Below are positions 1 through 10,130 of a stretch of DNA of 64,000 nucleotides, in pieces. The number at the start of each line of letters is the position of its first letter. Positions within the stretch are counted from its first letter, which is position 1. The notes below the pieces were generated by a model. That model made no database searches and was not told the origin of the DNA. It saw only the letters and a program-made list of their open reading frames with translations. The translations under genes were made by a program, and so were the position numbers. Source of the DNA: Thioalkalicoccus limnaeus. Lineage in GTDB: Bacteria; Pseudomonadota; Gammaproteobacteria; Chromatiales; Chromatiaceae. Location: NCBI RefSeq assembly GCF_041197575.1, contig NZ_JBDKXB010000017.1, forward strand, positions 9,066 to 73,065. The letters run 5' to 3'.

Positions 1-1183
1 CGAACGGCGGAAACCCAGCGATCGCCGCCACGCCGATCAGCAGCGACCAGCCAATGGCCGGTTGGGTGCGGATCAGGCCGCGGATGTGGTCGATCGACTG
101 GGTGCCGGCGAGATGGGTCGCATGACCGACGGTGATGAAGATCGCTGACTTGGTCAGTGAATGGACCAGCATGTGCAGTAGGGCGCCGAAGGTCGCCAGC
201 GGACCGCCGACGCCGAACGCGAAGGTCATCAGCCCCATGTGTTCGATCGACGAGTAGCTGAACAAGCGTTTGATATCGCGCTGGCGGTGCAGGAACAGCA
301 CGGCCACCAGGAACGACACCAGGCCGAATCCCATCAGCAGCTGGCCGGCCAGATGGGGATTGTCGGTGGCCGCCAGCGAGCCGTCGACGAGCATCTTGAG
401 CCGGACCACCGCGTAGAGGGCGACGTTCAGCAGCAATCCGGAGAGCACGGCCGAGACCGGGGTTGGTCCCTCGGAATGGGCGTCCGGCAACCACTGGTGC
501 ATCGGTACCAGACCCACCTTGGTGCCATAGCCGACCAGCAGAAAGACGAACGCCAGTGCCATTACGTCCGGATGCAGACGATCGGCGACCGTTAAGAGTG
601 CGCTCCAGGTCAGCCCGGCGGTGGGATCGGCCAGGACGTGTTGGGCCGTGTAATAGACGAGCACGGTACCGAACAGGGCCAGCGCGATCCCAACGCCGCA
701 GAGGATGAAGTATTTCCAGGCCGCCTCGATCGCCTCCGGCGTCCGGTAGAGGGATACCAGGAGCACGGTGGCTAGGGTCGCGCCCTCGACCGCGACCCAG
801 AGGACGCCGAGGTTGTCGGTCGTCAAGGCGAGCAGCATCGTGAACAGGAACACCTGATACATCGCGTGGTACAGGCGCAGCCGGCCGGGTCCGACGCGGC
901 CCTGCGCGCAGACGTGCAGCATGTACGGTCGCGAGAAGACCGCCGTGGTCAGGCCGACGAAGGTTGTCAAGACGACCAGGTAGACGTTGAAGGCGTCGAC
1001 ACGCAGGCCGAAGCCAATGATCTCGTCAGTGCCGGCGATCTGCCAGGCCAGGACCGCCGAAGCGCCGAACGAGACGGCGCTGGTCGCGATGTTAAGCCAG
1101 CCGGCCGCCTGCGGGGCACGGAGCAGGGCCAGTGCGACGGCCCCGGCCAACGGGGCCAGCAAGACCGTGAGAAGCGCGGTCAT
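1..1183 (-). CDS. hyfF: Hydrogenase-4 component HyfF-like proton-pumping membrane subunit, partial at left edge
   Basis: This gene starts with ATG at 1183 and runs off the left edge, so about 394 N-terminal residues are visible. The product is a polytopic membrane protein of the NuoL/NuoN/MrpD antiporter family. The stretch reading roughly GYGTKVGLVPMHQWLPDAHS followed by GPTPVSAVLSGLLLN is the conserved transporter core with its key lysine and histidine residues. Neighbours are HyfE-, HyfC- and HyfB-like genes, which points to the HyfF subunit of a group-4 [NiFe]-hydrogenase membrane arm. Its start overlaps the hyfE stop as ATGA, so translation is probably coupled. The catalytic subunits (HyfG, HyfI) would lie beyond the left edge. 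The group-4 assignment is an inference from the neighbours; the proton-antiporter fold is clear. Confidence 0.88.
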   Translation of the reverse strand, partial: MTALLTVLLAPLAGAVALALLRAPQAAGWLNIATSAVSFGASAVLAWQIAGTDEIIGFGLRVDAFNVYLVVLTTFVGLTTAVFSRPYMLHVCAQGRVGPGRLRLYHAMYQVFLFTMLLALTTDNLGVLWVAVEGATLATVLLVSLYRTPEAIEAAWKYFILCGVGIALALFGTVLVYYTAQHVLADPTAGLTWSALLTVADRLHPDVMALAFVFLLVGYGTKVGLVPMHQWLPDAHSEGPTPVSAVLSGLLLNVALYAVVRLKMLVDGSLAATDNPHLAGQLLMGFGLVSFLVAVLFLHRQRDIKRLFSYSSIEHMGLMTFAFGVGGPLATFGALLHMLVHSLTKSAIFITVGHATHLAGTQSIDHIRGLIRTQPAIGWSLLIGVAAIAGFPPF

Positions 1184-1863
1184 GGGCCTTCCTCGGGCGT
1201 TTCGGTCAGCCGGTTCAGCCGATCGACGTCGAGCGAATCGATGCTGTCGCGGATCTGGAAGAAGAAGATCCCGAACAACACCATCGCGACCAGCACGTCG
1301 AAGGCGACGCCGAGCTCGACGATCAGCGGCATGCCGCCGGTCGCCGAGACGGCGGCGAGAAACAGGCCGTTCTCGATCGACATGAATCCCAGAACCTGGG
1401 CGACGGCCTGCTGGCGGAGGACCATCATCAGGAGGCCGATCAACACCACGGCGAGGCTGATCGCGACCAGGTTGCGCGTGAAGGTCAGATCCTGCTCGAC
1501 CATCGGCAGCACGAGCCAATAGCTGAAGATCACGAGCGCCACGGCGGCCATGATCGCGAGCGCCGGTCGCCGCAGCGACTCGGTCTCGCGCTCGATTCGC
1601 AGTCGGCGCGTCAGCCGGTGCAGCATCCAGGGGATCAGCAGCGCCTTCAGTACCAGCGTCAGCAGGGCCGAGAAATACAGGTGCGATGACTGTTCGGCCA
1701 AGGCCACGACCAGGGTCACGGCGGCGACCAGACCCCCCTGCCACGCGAAGGCATGGATCGCCGAAACCAGGCGGGCCTGGGCCAGCAATACGAACGACGA
1801 AAAGAGCACGAAGGCCGCAAGCAGCAGCAGCCATTGCTGAAGGATCGGAACTTGCGCCAGCAT
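1180..1863 (-). CDS. hyfE: Hydrogenase-4 component E (HyfE-like) membrane protein
   Basis: The gene encodes 227 residues, close to the usual HyfE length of about 215. The protein is very hydrophobic, with six or seven predicted membrane segments and no soluble domain. HyfE resembles NuoK plus extra helices and sits between the antiporter-like subunits of formate-hydrogenlyase-2-type complexes. Its ATG at 1863 shares one base with the stop of hyfC, and its stop overlaps the hyfF start, so the four genes form a tightly packed operon. Family assignment rests on size, hydropathy and this conserved gene order rather than on a catalytic motif. Confidence 0.85.
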   Translation of the reverse strand: MLAQVPILQQWLLLLAAFVLFSSFVLLAQARLVSAIHAFAWQGGLVAAVTLVVALAEQSSHLYFSALLTLVLKALLIPWMLHRLTRRLRIERETESLRRPALAIMAAVALVIFSYWLVLPMVEQDLTFTRNLVAISLAVVLIGLLMMVLRQQAVAQVLGFMSIENGLFLAAVSATGGMPLIVELGVAFDVLVAMVLFGIFFFQIRDSIDSLDVDRLNRLTETPEEGP

Positions 1864-2828
1864 CAGGTCCCCACCTCCAGGATCACGTGGATCAGCAAGC
1901 CGAGGAGCGCGAGCAGCAACGCCAGGTTCAGGTAGTCGGGCACGCGAAAGAGCCGCATCTTGGCCAGCACCGTCTCGGCGATGGCCAATGCGGCGCCGAG
2001 CAGGGCCAGCTTAACGACGATCGCGACCAGGCCGAGCGTTAGGCCGGTCACCGACAGATCGGTGGCGATACCCCAGGGGACGAAAAGGTTGGCGATCAGC
2101 GCACCATAGAGGAGCAGCTTGATCTGCGCCGCCCACTCCATCAGCGCGAGGTGGCGGCCCGAGTACTCGAGAATCATCGCCTCGTGGACCATCGTCAGCT
2201 CGAGATGCGTAGACGGATTGTCGACCGGGATTCGCCCGGTCTCGGCGATCGCCAACAGTAACAATCCGCCCAGCGCGAACAGGAACGATGGCCGCACGAT
2301 GATGTCGGCCGCAAGTTGGTAGTCGATGACGCTGGCCAGGTTCGTGCTGTGCGCGGTCATCGCCAACGTGAAGATCGCCACCAGCAATGCCGGCTCCGCC
2401 AAGGCCGCGATCAGCATCTCGCGTGACGCCCCCTGGCCCCCGAACGCGGTCCCGACGTCCATGCCGGCCAACGCCAGGAAGACGCGGGCGAGCGCCAGGA
2501 GTCCGACCAGCACGATCATGTCCGCGATCGCGGCCGTCGGAAGGTTCACGACGACCAGTGGCACGATGGCCGCGGCCAGCCAGGTCGCGGCGAACACGAG
2601 ATAGGGCGCGAGTCGGAAGAGCGGCGATGCGGTGTGCGCGACCCGCGCTTCCTTCGCGAACAGCTTGTAGAGGTCGCGATAGGCTTGCCATACCGAGGGA
2701 CCGCGGCGGTTCTGCAGGCGTGCCTTGATCAGGCGGACCCAGCCGACGAGCCAGGGTGCCAGCGCGGCGCACAGGAACCCCTGCGCGATGACCAATGCCC
2801 AGGGCCAGGGTGTCACGAGATCAGCCAT
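1863..2828 (-). CDS. hyfC: Hydrogenase-4 component C (HyfC/NuoH-like) membrane subunit
   Basis: The product has 321 residues and belongs to the NuoH/HycD/HyfC family, which anchors the hydrogenase or dehydrogenase module to the membrane and forms the coupling site. Diagnostic stretches are the N-terminal region around QNRRGPSVWQ and the loop around ETGRIPVDNPSTHLELTMVH, the conserved NuoH loop rich in charged residues. I chose the ATG at 2828 (protein begins MADLVTPWPW) because it gives the family length (E. coli HyfC is about 315 residues). A longer reading frame extends upstream but would lie inside hyfB. The start overlaps the end of hyfB by 16 bases. Confidence 0.92.
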   Translation of the reverse strand: MADLVTPWPWALVIAQGFLCAALAPWLVGWVRLIKARLQNRRGPSVWQAYRDLYKLFAKEARVAHTASPLFRLAPYLVFAATWLAAAIVPLVVVNLPTAAIADMIVLVGLLALARVFLALAGMDVGTAFGGQGASREMLIAALAEPALLVAIFTLAMTAHSTNLASVIDYQLAADIIVRPSFLFALGGLLLLAIAETGRIPVDNPSTHLELTMVHEAMILEYSGRHLALMEWAAQIKLLLYGALIANLFVPWGIATDLSVTGLTLGLVAIVVKLALLGAALAIAETVLAKMRLFRVPDYLNLALLLALLGLLIHVILEVGT

Positions 2829-4825
2829 AAGAGCACCAACAGGGTCGCCAGGGTCCAGCCGAGGTAGGCGCGCACATGGCCAGATTGCAAGTGGCTGACG
2901 CGGCGCGCTGCCGCCTCGACGGACCGCGCGATGGGCCGATATAGGAGATCCCAGGTCCGGTCGACCGCTTGCAGCCGGTAGCGCAACCGGCCGTCCTCCT
3001 GCTGCTCGACGGACTCGTCGATCCGAAACAGCGGGGCGAAGACGCGGCGCAGCGGGTGAGCGAAGGCTGTCGCGCTGTACTGCATGCGCGGCGACGGCGG
3101 CGCCAGACCGCAATCCCAGGCGTCGCAACGGCGGATTCGTCCGACCGATCCCCATTGCAAGCCCCAGAACACCAGTGTCACCAGAAGGACGAGGACCAGT
3201 AACACCAGTGGCGCGCTATAACTCGCGGTCTCGGCCGAGACCGGCGTGAACCATAGCCAGCCCCGATCTGTCATCGGCGGCAACCCTTGTCCAAGCAATT
3301 GAATCGCGATCGGCTCGATCAACCCGATGACCAGCGTCGGCAGGACGCCGAGCGCGAGACATGTGAAGGCCAGCAGGCCGAGCGCGAGGCGCATCGTCAC
3401 CGGTTCGGGGCGAGCGCGCCGGACGTGGCGGCTCCGCGCCTGACCGAGAAAGGCGATCCCGAAGGCCTTCACGAAGCAGGCCGCGACCAGCGCCGCCGTC
3501 AGGGCGAGCACGGCGGCGGCGATCGGGATCAGCGTGCGCAGGACCCCGCTCTCCAATTGCCAGGCCTGAAGCGCCACCTGAAAGGTCAGCCATTCCGAGA
3601 CGAAGCCGTTGAACGGCGGCAACGCCGCGATCGAGAGGCTGCCGACCAAGAAAAACCAGCCCGTCCAGGGCATGCGTCGCAGCAGCCCGCCCATCTGTTC
3701 CAGATCGCGCTCGTGCGTGCTGTGTAGGATCGCTCCGGCACCGAGGAACAGCAGGCCCTTGAATACCGCATGATTGAGCGTGTGATAGAGGGCGGCAATC
3801 AACGCCAGGGTGCCGGGCAACGAGTGACCCCCGGCATAAAAGAGCAATGACAGGCCGAGCGCGACGAAGATGACGCCGAGATTCTCGACCGAGGAGTAGG
3901 CGAGCAGGCGCTTCAGATCGGTCTGCACCAGCGCGTAGAGGATACCCACCAAGGCCGACAGGCTGCCGAGGATCAGCACCACGACACCCCATTGCCACTG
4001 CAAGTCGCCGACCAGATCGAAGACGACGCGAATGAAGCCGTAGACCGCGACCTTGAGCATCACCGCCGACATCAACGCCGAGATATGCGACGGTGCCGCC
4101 GGGTGCGCCTCCGGCAACCAGGCATGCAGCGGCACCAGGCCGGCCTTTAGGCCAAAACCGAGCAGGGCAAGCGTGAAGGCCAGGCTGGCCCAGAGCGGGG
4201 TCAGTTCCGCGACGCGCAGGCTCCCGAAATCAAAAGCGCCACCGAAGGCCGCCAGCACGCCAAAACCCAACAAGATCGTCAGGCCACTCAGATGCGCCAT
4301 CAGCAGATACAGGAAGGCCGCGCGCCGGTTGGCGGCCTGGTCATGCTGGAAGGCGACCAGGAAATACGAGGAGAGCGACATCAGTTCCCAGGACACCAGG
4401 AACAGGAAGGCATCGGCGGCCAGGACCACCAATAACATGCCAGTGAGGAACAGGCCGGTGAAGCCGCCCAACACCGCAACCGAATCGCGCCCATGTTCGA
4501 GGCTGCGCGCGTAACCGACGCCATAGCAGCCGACCGCGACCGTGACGATGCCGATCACGACCAGGAAGAAGCCGGCCAACGGGTCGATCGCGATGTGCCA
4601 GGGCAGCCAGGGCAGTCCTAGCGGCAGTTGTGTCGTGGCCGTCCCCGCTACGATCAGCGCGCCGAGCCCGGCCGCCAGGGCGGCGAGGCCAGCGACCCCG
4701 AGCAATGGCATCGCCAGGAGGCGCAGCAGCGCCGGTCGCCAACTGGCGGCCAACGCGACGGCCGCCGAACCGAGCGCGCAGAAGATGGCGCTCATCGCGA
4801 GCGCGAGGGCCGTAGACATGGTCAC
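2813..4825 (-). CDS. hyfB: Hydrogenase-4 component B (HyfB-like) antiporter subunit
   Basis: This is the first gene of the hyf-type operon and encodes about 670 residues, matching the roughly 672 of E. coli HyfB. It is a NuoL/N-family proton-translocating subunit; the core around GFGLKAGLVPLHAWLPEAHP and the following SHISALMSAVMLK carries the conserved lysine and histidines. The proposed start is GTG at 4825, because a GGAGG Shine-Dalgarno (4834-4838) lies eight bases upstream; an ATG at 4819 and one at 4858 are alternatives. The C-terminal part has the long soluble extension between the last helices typical of HyfB (CDAWDCGLAPPSPRMQYSATA). Confidence 0.92.
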   Translation of the reverse strand: MTMSTALALAMSAIFCALGSAAVALAASWRPALLRLLAMPLLGVAGLAALAAGLGALIVAGTATTQLPLGLPWLPWHIAIDPLAGFFLVVIGIVTVAVGCYGVGYARSLEHGRDSVAVLGGFTGLFLTGMLLVVLAADAFLFLVSWELMSLSSYFLVAFQHDQAANRRAAFLYLLMAHLSGLTILLGFGVLAAFGGAFDFGSLRVAELTPLWASLAFTLALLGFGLKAGLVPLHAWLPEAHPAAPSHISALMSAVMLKVAVYGFIRVVFDLVGDLQWQWGVVVLILGSLSALVGILYALVQTDLKRLLAYSSVENLGVIFVALGLSLLFYAGGHSLPGTLALIAALYHTLNHAVFKGLLFLGAGAILHSTHERDLEQMGGLLRRMPWTGWFFLVGSLSIAALPPFNGFVSEWLTFQVALQAWQLESGVLRTLIPIAAAVLALTAALVAACFVKAFGIAFLGQARSRHVRRARPEPVTMRLALGLLAFTCLALGVLPTLVIGLIEPIAIQLLGQGLPPMTDRGWLWFTPVSAETASYSAPLVLLVLVLLVTLVFWGLQWGSVGRIRRCDAWDCGLAPPSPRMQYSATAFAHPLRRVFAPLFRIDESVEQQEDGRLRYRLQAVDRTWDLLYRPIARSVEAAARRVSHLQSGHVRAYLGWTLATLLVLLWLIS

Positions 4826-4937
4826 GAGTCGGCCCTCCGCCGCCATCGGTGCGGCCACGATGGGTGGTGCGCCCCGATCGGTATCGCCGGGTCGCGAGCA
4901 ACGGCCAAGGTCTCGATCCTCGTCGTGGCGGCGGTCC

Positions 4938-5192
4938 TCAGATGCCCGGTGTCTTCAGTCGCACGCCGCGCCCGCCGCCATGGCTCGTTGCTCCATCGCC
5001 GATCAGTTCGACCCCTGCCTTCTCGAGGGCCGCGACGACCTTGACCAGCGACTCCACCTGGCCGCGGACCTGACCGTCACTGGCCTCCATCCGTTGGATG
5101 GTTGGCAAGGACAGACCCGCAAGCTCGGCGAGCTGCCGCTGGTCCATCGCCAGCAGCGCCCGTGCCGCGCGCATTTGGACTGCGTTGATCAT
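4938..5192 (-). CDS. Small XRE-family helix-turn-helix regulator
   Basis: The protein has 84 residues from the ATG at 5192. A TTG start at 5213 would add seven residues. It is an almost bare Cro/C1-type DNA-binding domain: RAARALLAMDQRQLAELAGL followed by SLPTIQRMEAS is the classic helix-turn-helix with its recognition helix, and the C-terminal tail (LEKAGVELIGDG) is the short pairing helix seen in many stand-alone XRE proteins. It is transcribed in the same direction as the hyf operon and sits about 110 bp upstream of hyfB, so it may regulate it. It could equally autoregulate and have other targets. The target is not visible in the sequence. Confidence 0.85.
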   Translation of the reverse strand: MINAVQMRAARALLAMDQRQLAELAGLSLPTIQRMEASDGQVRGQVESLVKVVAALEKAGVELIGDGATSHGGGRGVRLKTPGI

Positions 5193-5408
5193 GTCTGGGG
5201 CGTCAGTTGTCAAGTGTGAGGCTTTAATTTAGCCGATTGGTACGCCAGTGAGCAAGGTGCGCCAAGGACCCGCGAAAGGGGTACAGCGAACCGTCAAAAA
5301 GGTAGCCGGGCCGATTGCGCGCGAAGCGCAGCGCCGTTGGAAGAGGGTGAGCATGGCTTCGGCGGCCGATATAATTGCGGCTATCGTTCAAATGAGGAAT
5401 CGGTATCC

Positions 5409-6788
<1,380 letters not shown>

Positions 6789-6946
6789 CGGCGTGATGGC
6801 CCGAATCTGGCCGCTGCGGAACTGGCTCGGCCTCGATTGCCGCTCGACCGGCGAGCGCGCGCCTGGTTTCTCGGCCGACGACGATGTTGGGGCGGTCGTC
6901 ATGGCGCCTTGCCGGATGACGGGTGAGGCGTCGGCCGAGGGCCGCT

Positions 6947-7381
6947 TCAGACCAGTGGCTTCCCGGATCGAATGGCGCGTTCCGGCAGGTGCCGGGGATC
7001 GAGAAGGATGGCCAGCGATTCCGCGTCGTGCGCCCTGAGCCACGCGAGTGCGCGCACGCACCGGATGCGACATCGTGTCGCGACCAACGGTGGGAGCGGG
7101 TATAGCGCCGCCGCTGGCGCATGTTGGTGTCGGACCGGCTCATCGATCGCGAGCCAACGCTCGCGATGACCCTGTCGGACACACAGCCGGCGGGCTTGGC
7201 TGGGCGGGGCAATGGGTGACGCTGGCGCCAAATCGAGCAGCTCGGCGAGCGCTATCGCGGGTGGCGCGGTGCGTGCGTCGCGCAGCGCGACCACCAGGGA
7301 TGCCTCGACGGCGCAGGTCAGGCCTCCGGCGTGAAAGAGAACCAGGTCCAGTCCCGCGCTGGTTGTCGGCGAGAGGGTCAC
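6947..7381 (-). CDS. Divergent CheW-like protein, last gene of chemosensory operon
   Basis: The product has 144 residues and starts with GTG at 7381, overlapping the stop of the preceding cheW as GTGA. It aligns in general shape with a CheW adaptor domain: an N-terminal beta strand (LDLVLFHAGGLTCAVEASLV), a middle region around LAELLDLAP, then strands ending in ILLDPRHLPERAI. The usual RG-containing loop is weak, so the domain is divergent. In Wsp-type systems two CheW homologues connect the receptor to the CheA kinase, and this gene occupies the second adaptor slot. The function is inferred mainly from position. Confidence 0.7.
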   Translation of the reverse strand: MTLSPTTSAGLDLVLFHAGGLTCAVEASLVVALRDARTAPPAIALAELLDLAPASPIAPPSQARRLCVRQGHRERWLAIDEPVRHQHAPAAALYPLPPLVATRCRIRCVRALAWLRAHDAESLAILLDPRHLPERAIRSGKPLV

Positions 7382-7917
7382 GATGGGTCTCTGAGATAGT
7401 CGGTAAAGAGCCGATCGAGATCGAGCAGGATCACCGGTTGGTCGCGATAGTGGAAGACCCCGGTGGCCAGCCGCCGCAGCGACTCGGCAAGCGTCGTCGG
7501 CGGTGGTTGGATGCCTGTCGACGCGAGCTCGAGCACGTCGAGCACGCGATCGACATGCAGCCCGCTGCGCAGGCCGGCGCCCTGCCCGAGCAGAATCGCG
7601 GTCTTGCGGTCTGGTTCGGCGTGGCCCCTGTCCAGCAGGTCACCGAGACGGACCACCGAGACGATCTCCCCGCGCAGATGGAGGACACCCTCGAGCGAGG
7701 GTGGACAGCCCGGTATCGGGTAAATGCGGGCCCAAGGCAGGATCTCGAGGATGCTGGTTCCGGGGAAGGCAAAGAGGCTATCGCCCACCGCGAACAGGAC
7801 CAGCTGCGTCGTCGGTGTCTCGACGTCGACGATAGCGGCATCGGCATCGGCATCCAACTCGGTTCGGTGGCGTCGGGCGAGGATCTCAGCGAGCTGGTCG
7901 GTGTCGGTCTGCGTCAT
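7378..7917 (-). CDS. cheW: CheW adaptor protein
   Basis: This 179-residue protein carries one CheW domain at about residues 30-165, preceded by a short acidic N-terminal tail. Recognisable parts are QLVLFAVGDSLFAFPGTSIL, the proline-rich GCPPSLEGVLHLRGEIVSVV loop with the conserved LRG, and the terminal strand ILLDLDRLF. CheW proteins dock the CheA P5 domain to the receptor tip in the cytoplasmic signalling array. It overlaps both neighbours by four bases (ATGA and GTGA), so it is translationally coupled to the GGDEF gene upstream and the second CheW-like gene downstream. Confidence 0.92.
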   Translation of the reverse strand: MTQTDTDQLAEILARRHRTELDADADAAIVDVETPTTQLVLFAVGDSLFAFPGTSILEILPWARIYPIPGCPPSLEGVLHLRGEIVSVVRLGDLLDRGHAEPDRKTAILLGQGAGLRSGLHVDRVLDVLELASTGIQPPPTTLAESLRRLATGVFHYRDQPVILLDLDRLFTDYLRDPS

Positions 7918-9653
7918 GGGATATTGGGCGCCTCGGTCTCTCGGAGGACAGCGGCATCAGGGATCGGTCCGGCCTCGGCCCGAGCCAGCACGACCCGATT
8001 CCGACCACCATCTTTGGCCCGGTAGAGGGCCTGGTCGGCCGCCTCCGTCAGGGCCTCGGCCGTTGCGAAAGCCGGAAAGCCGGCGAGACCCGCGCTGAAG
8101 GTGCAGCTGAACTCGCGATCGTCCGATGTGAAGACGACCTCGGCGAAGCCTGCACGCAGGGTTTCGATGATGCGATGAGCCTCGTCGATGGCGGCATCGG
8201 CGAGGATGACGGCGAATTCCTCGCCGCCGTAGCGTCCGACGAGGTCGTTGTTGCGCAATCGCAGCTTCAGGGTTCGACTCAAAGCCATCAGCACCTGGTC
8301 TCCGGTCGCATGGCCGTAGGTGTCATTGACCTGTTTGAAGCGATCGATGTCGATCATGGCGAAACACAGCGGACGGTCGACGCGTTTCGCGGAGGCCACC
8401 GCGACTTCGAGAAACTGCAGGATGGTGTTGTGGTTGAACAGGCCGGTGAGGCTGTCGCGGACCATCAGCGCATGCAGCATGCGCATCCGCTCCGCCCGCA
8501 GGCGGACCTCGGTCACCAGGCGTTCGGCGGCGATGGGCTTGGTCAGGAAGCCATCGACTCCGACCTCCATGGCCTCGAACTGTCGGTCCATGTTCGTCTC
8601 CGACGAGACGTAGATGATCGGCAGGCTCGTATAATCCGGGATCTGGCGCAGTACCCTGGCCAGCTCGGGGCCCGAGCAGTCGGGCATGTAGAGATCCATC
8701 AGGACCAGATCGGCACTGAAGGTACCGAGCAGGCCGAGCACCTGGTCCGGCGCCGTCGCGACGCGGATGACCATCCCCGCGCTCTCGAGCACCATCGCAT
8801 GGTATTCAGCGAGGTCGCGGTCGTCGTCGACGATCAGGACGTGAAACGGCTCGGTTGGTGTGCGATCGGTGATCAGATCCAGGATCTCGACGATCTCGAC
8901 GGTCTTGATCGGTTTTGGGCAATACGCCGCCCCGGCGGCCCGCACCGCGCGCAGGCGTGCCGCGAAATCATCGCGGTTGGAGATGAAGACGCAGGGTGCC
9001 GCGAGCCCGGCGTCTTCACGCAACAGGTCCAGGGCCTCCGGGCCGGCGAACGGACCTTCCGGAAAGGTGACGTCCATGATGACGGCGGCCGGGGTTTGCG
9101 CCCGGATGGCCTCATGCAGCGCCGCCAGGGTCGGGAAGGGGCGTACCTGGTAGCCGAAGCAGGCCAGCTGTTGCGCCAGCTGCTGGATGAGATCCGGGTC
9201 GTCGTCGCAGAGGTAGATCAAACGTTCCCGACGATCGCCACCCCGGTCGGCGCCGGGTCGGCGGGCGGGGAGCGCGAAGCTCGGGCGATGTGGCGTATCG
9301 CTGGCGTCGGCGGGATCGAGATCCAACCGCGCGAGCGTATCGACCTGCTCGTGCAACCTCGTCAACAACGCCTCGGTCACCGCGAGGCGCCCGTCGAGGA
9401 CCTGCGCCAGGGCCTGTTCGGCCGCCTTCGCCGGGGCCTCGATGCTGGTGAATCCAAACGAGGCCCCGGAGCCTTTGAGCGTGTGGAAGAGGCGGTGCAG
9501 TGTCTGCAAGGCGTCCCGATCTTCGGTCCCTGGCCCCAGCGTCGCGAGCAGCGCCCGAGCCTGGTGCAGCCGATCGGGTAGCTGGCTCAGAAAGGAACCG
9601 CGTAGGCGAGACTTGATCTGATCGAGCGATTCGGTGTCGCGGGCGGGTGTCAT
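7914..9653 (-). CDS. Hpt-REC-REC-GGDEF diguanylate cyclase (WspR-like output protein)
   Basis: The 579-residue protein has four modules: an Hpt domain (about 10-115, with HTLKGSGASFGF containing the phosphorylatable histidine), a receiver around 140-265 (YLCDDDPDL, VIMDVTF), a second receiver around 272-390 (VLIVDDDRDL, DLVLMDLYMPDCSGPEL) and a GGDEF domain around 395-555. The catalytic GGEEF motif is intact, and an RNND inhibitory-site motif sits five residues before it, so the enzyme should make cyclic di-GMP from two GTP and be product-inhibited. In the operon it takes the place of WspR. The extra Hpt domain and second receiver suggest a phosphorelay input beyond direct CheA phosphorylation. 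ATGA overlap with cheW. Confidence 0.95.
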   Translation of the reverse strand: MTPARDTESLDQIKSRLRGSFLSQLPDRLHQARALLATLGPGTEDRDALQTLHRLFHTLKGSGASFGFTSIEAPAKAAEQALAQVLDGRLAVTEALLTRLHEQVDTLARLDLDPADASDTPHRPSFALPARRPGADRGGDRRERLIYLCDDDPDLIQQLAQQLACFGYQVRPFPTLAALHEAIRAQTPAAVIMDVTFPEGPFAGPEALDLLREDAGLAAPCVFISNRDDFAARLRAVRAAGAAYCPKPIKTVEIVEILDLITDRTPTEPFHVLIVDDDRDLAEYHAMVLESAGMVIRVATAPDQVLGLLGTFSADLVLMDLYMPDCSGPELARVLRQIPDYTSLPIIYVSSETNMDRQFEAMEVGVDGFLTKPIAAERLVTEVRLRAERMRMLHALMVRDSLTGLFNHNTILQFLEVAVASAKRVDRPLCFAMIDIDRFKQVNDTYGHATGDQVLMALSRTLKLRLRNNDLVGRYGGEEFAVILADAAIDEAHRIIETLRAGFAEVVFTSDDREFSCTFSAGLAGFPAFATAEALTEAADQALYRAKDGGRNRVVLARAEAGPIPDAAVLRETEAPNIP

Positions 9654-9728
9654 CGGTAGCCCTGGTTGTATCGGAAGGTGCGGGTCGCTGACGAATCCAG
9701 GCGGCGGGTGACCGCGCGCCGGTCCCGG

Positions 9729-10106
9729 TCAGCGCTGCACGGTCGAGCCTGAGGTGGCATCGAGTTCAGCGACGAGTCGCGGCAGGCTGGTCTCCAGCGA
9801 TCCATCCTTCATCAAGCAGCCGCCCAGATCGGTCGTCTTCGCGGACAGTGTGGCCGGGTCGTCCCCGGTCAGCAGCACGAATGGCACCCCGATGCCGCGG
9901 TCACGCATCTCGCCGAGCAGTTCCAGGCCATTGAGCAACGGCATGTTCATGTCCGATACGACGAGGTCGAATCCTTCGGCTGCGGCCAGCATCTCCAAGG
10001 CCTCGAGCACGTTCTCCGCGCGCCGGCAGCGATGCTCGGACGCCTCGAGGATCGCAACGGCCATCTCGCCGGCGAGGGGGTCGTCGTCTACCACCAGGAT
10101 ACGCAT
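9729..10106 (-). CDS. Single-domain response regulator (CheY-like)
   Basis: The product is a lone 125-residue receiver domain. It keeps the acidic pocket (VVDDDPLAG), the phospho-acceptor aspartate in LVVSDMNMPLLNG and the conserved threonine in FVLLTGDD. The expected lysine near the C-terminus appears in GGCLMKDGS, which is atypical because the usual KP pair is absent. It lies between cheA and the GGDEF gene, so it may act as a phosphate sink or shuttle to the Hpt domain of the downstream GGDEF protein. The role is inferred from gene position. Confidence 0.9.
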   Translation of the reverse strand: MRILVVDDDPLAGEMAVAILEASEHRCRRAENVLEALEMLAAAEGFDLVVSDMNMPLLNGLELLGEMRDRGIGVPFVLLTGDDPATLSAKTTDLGGCLMKDGSLETSLPRLVAELDATSGSTVQR

Positions 10107-10130
10107 GAGCTCACCAAGGTATCAATTGCT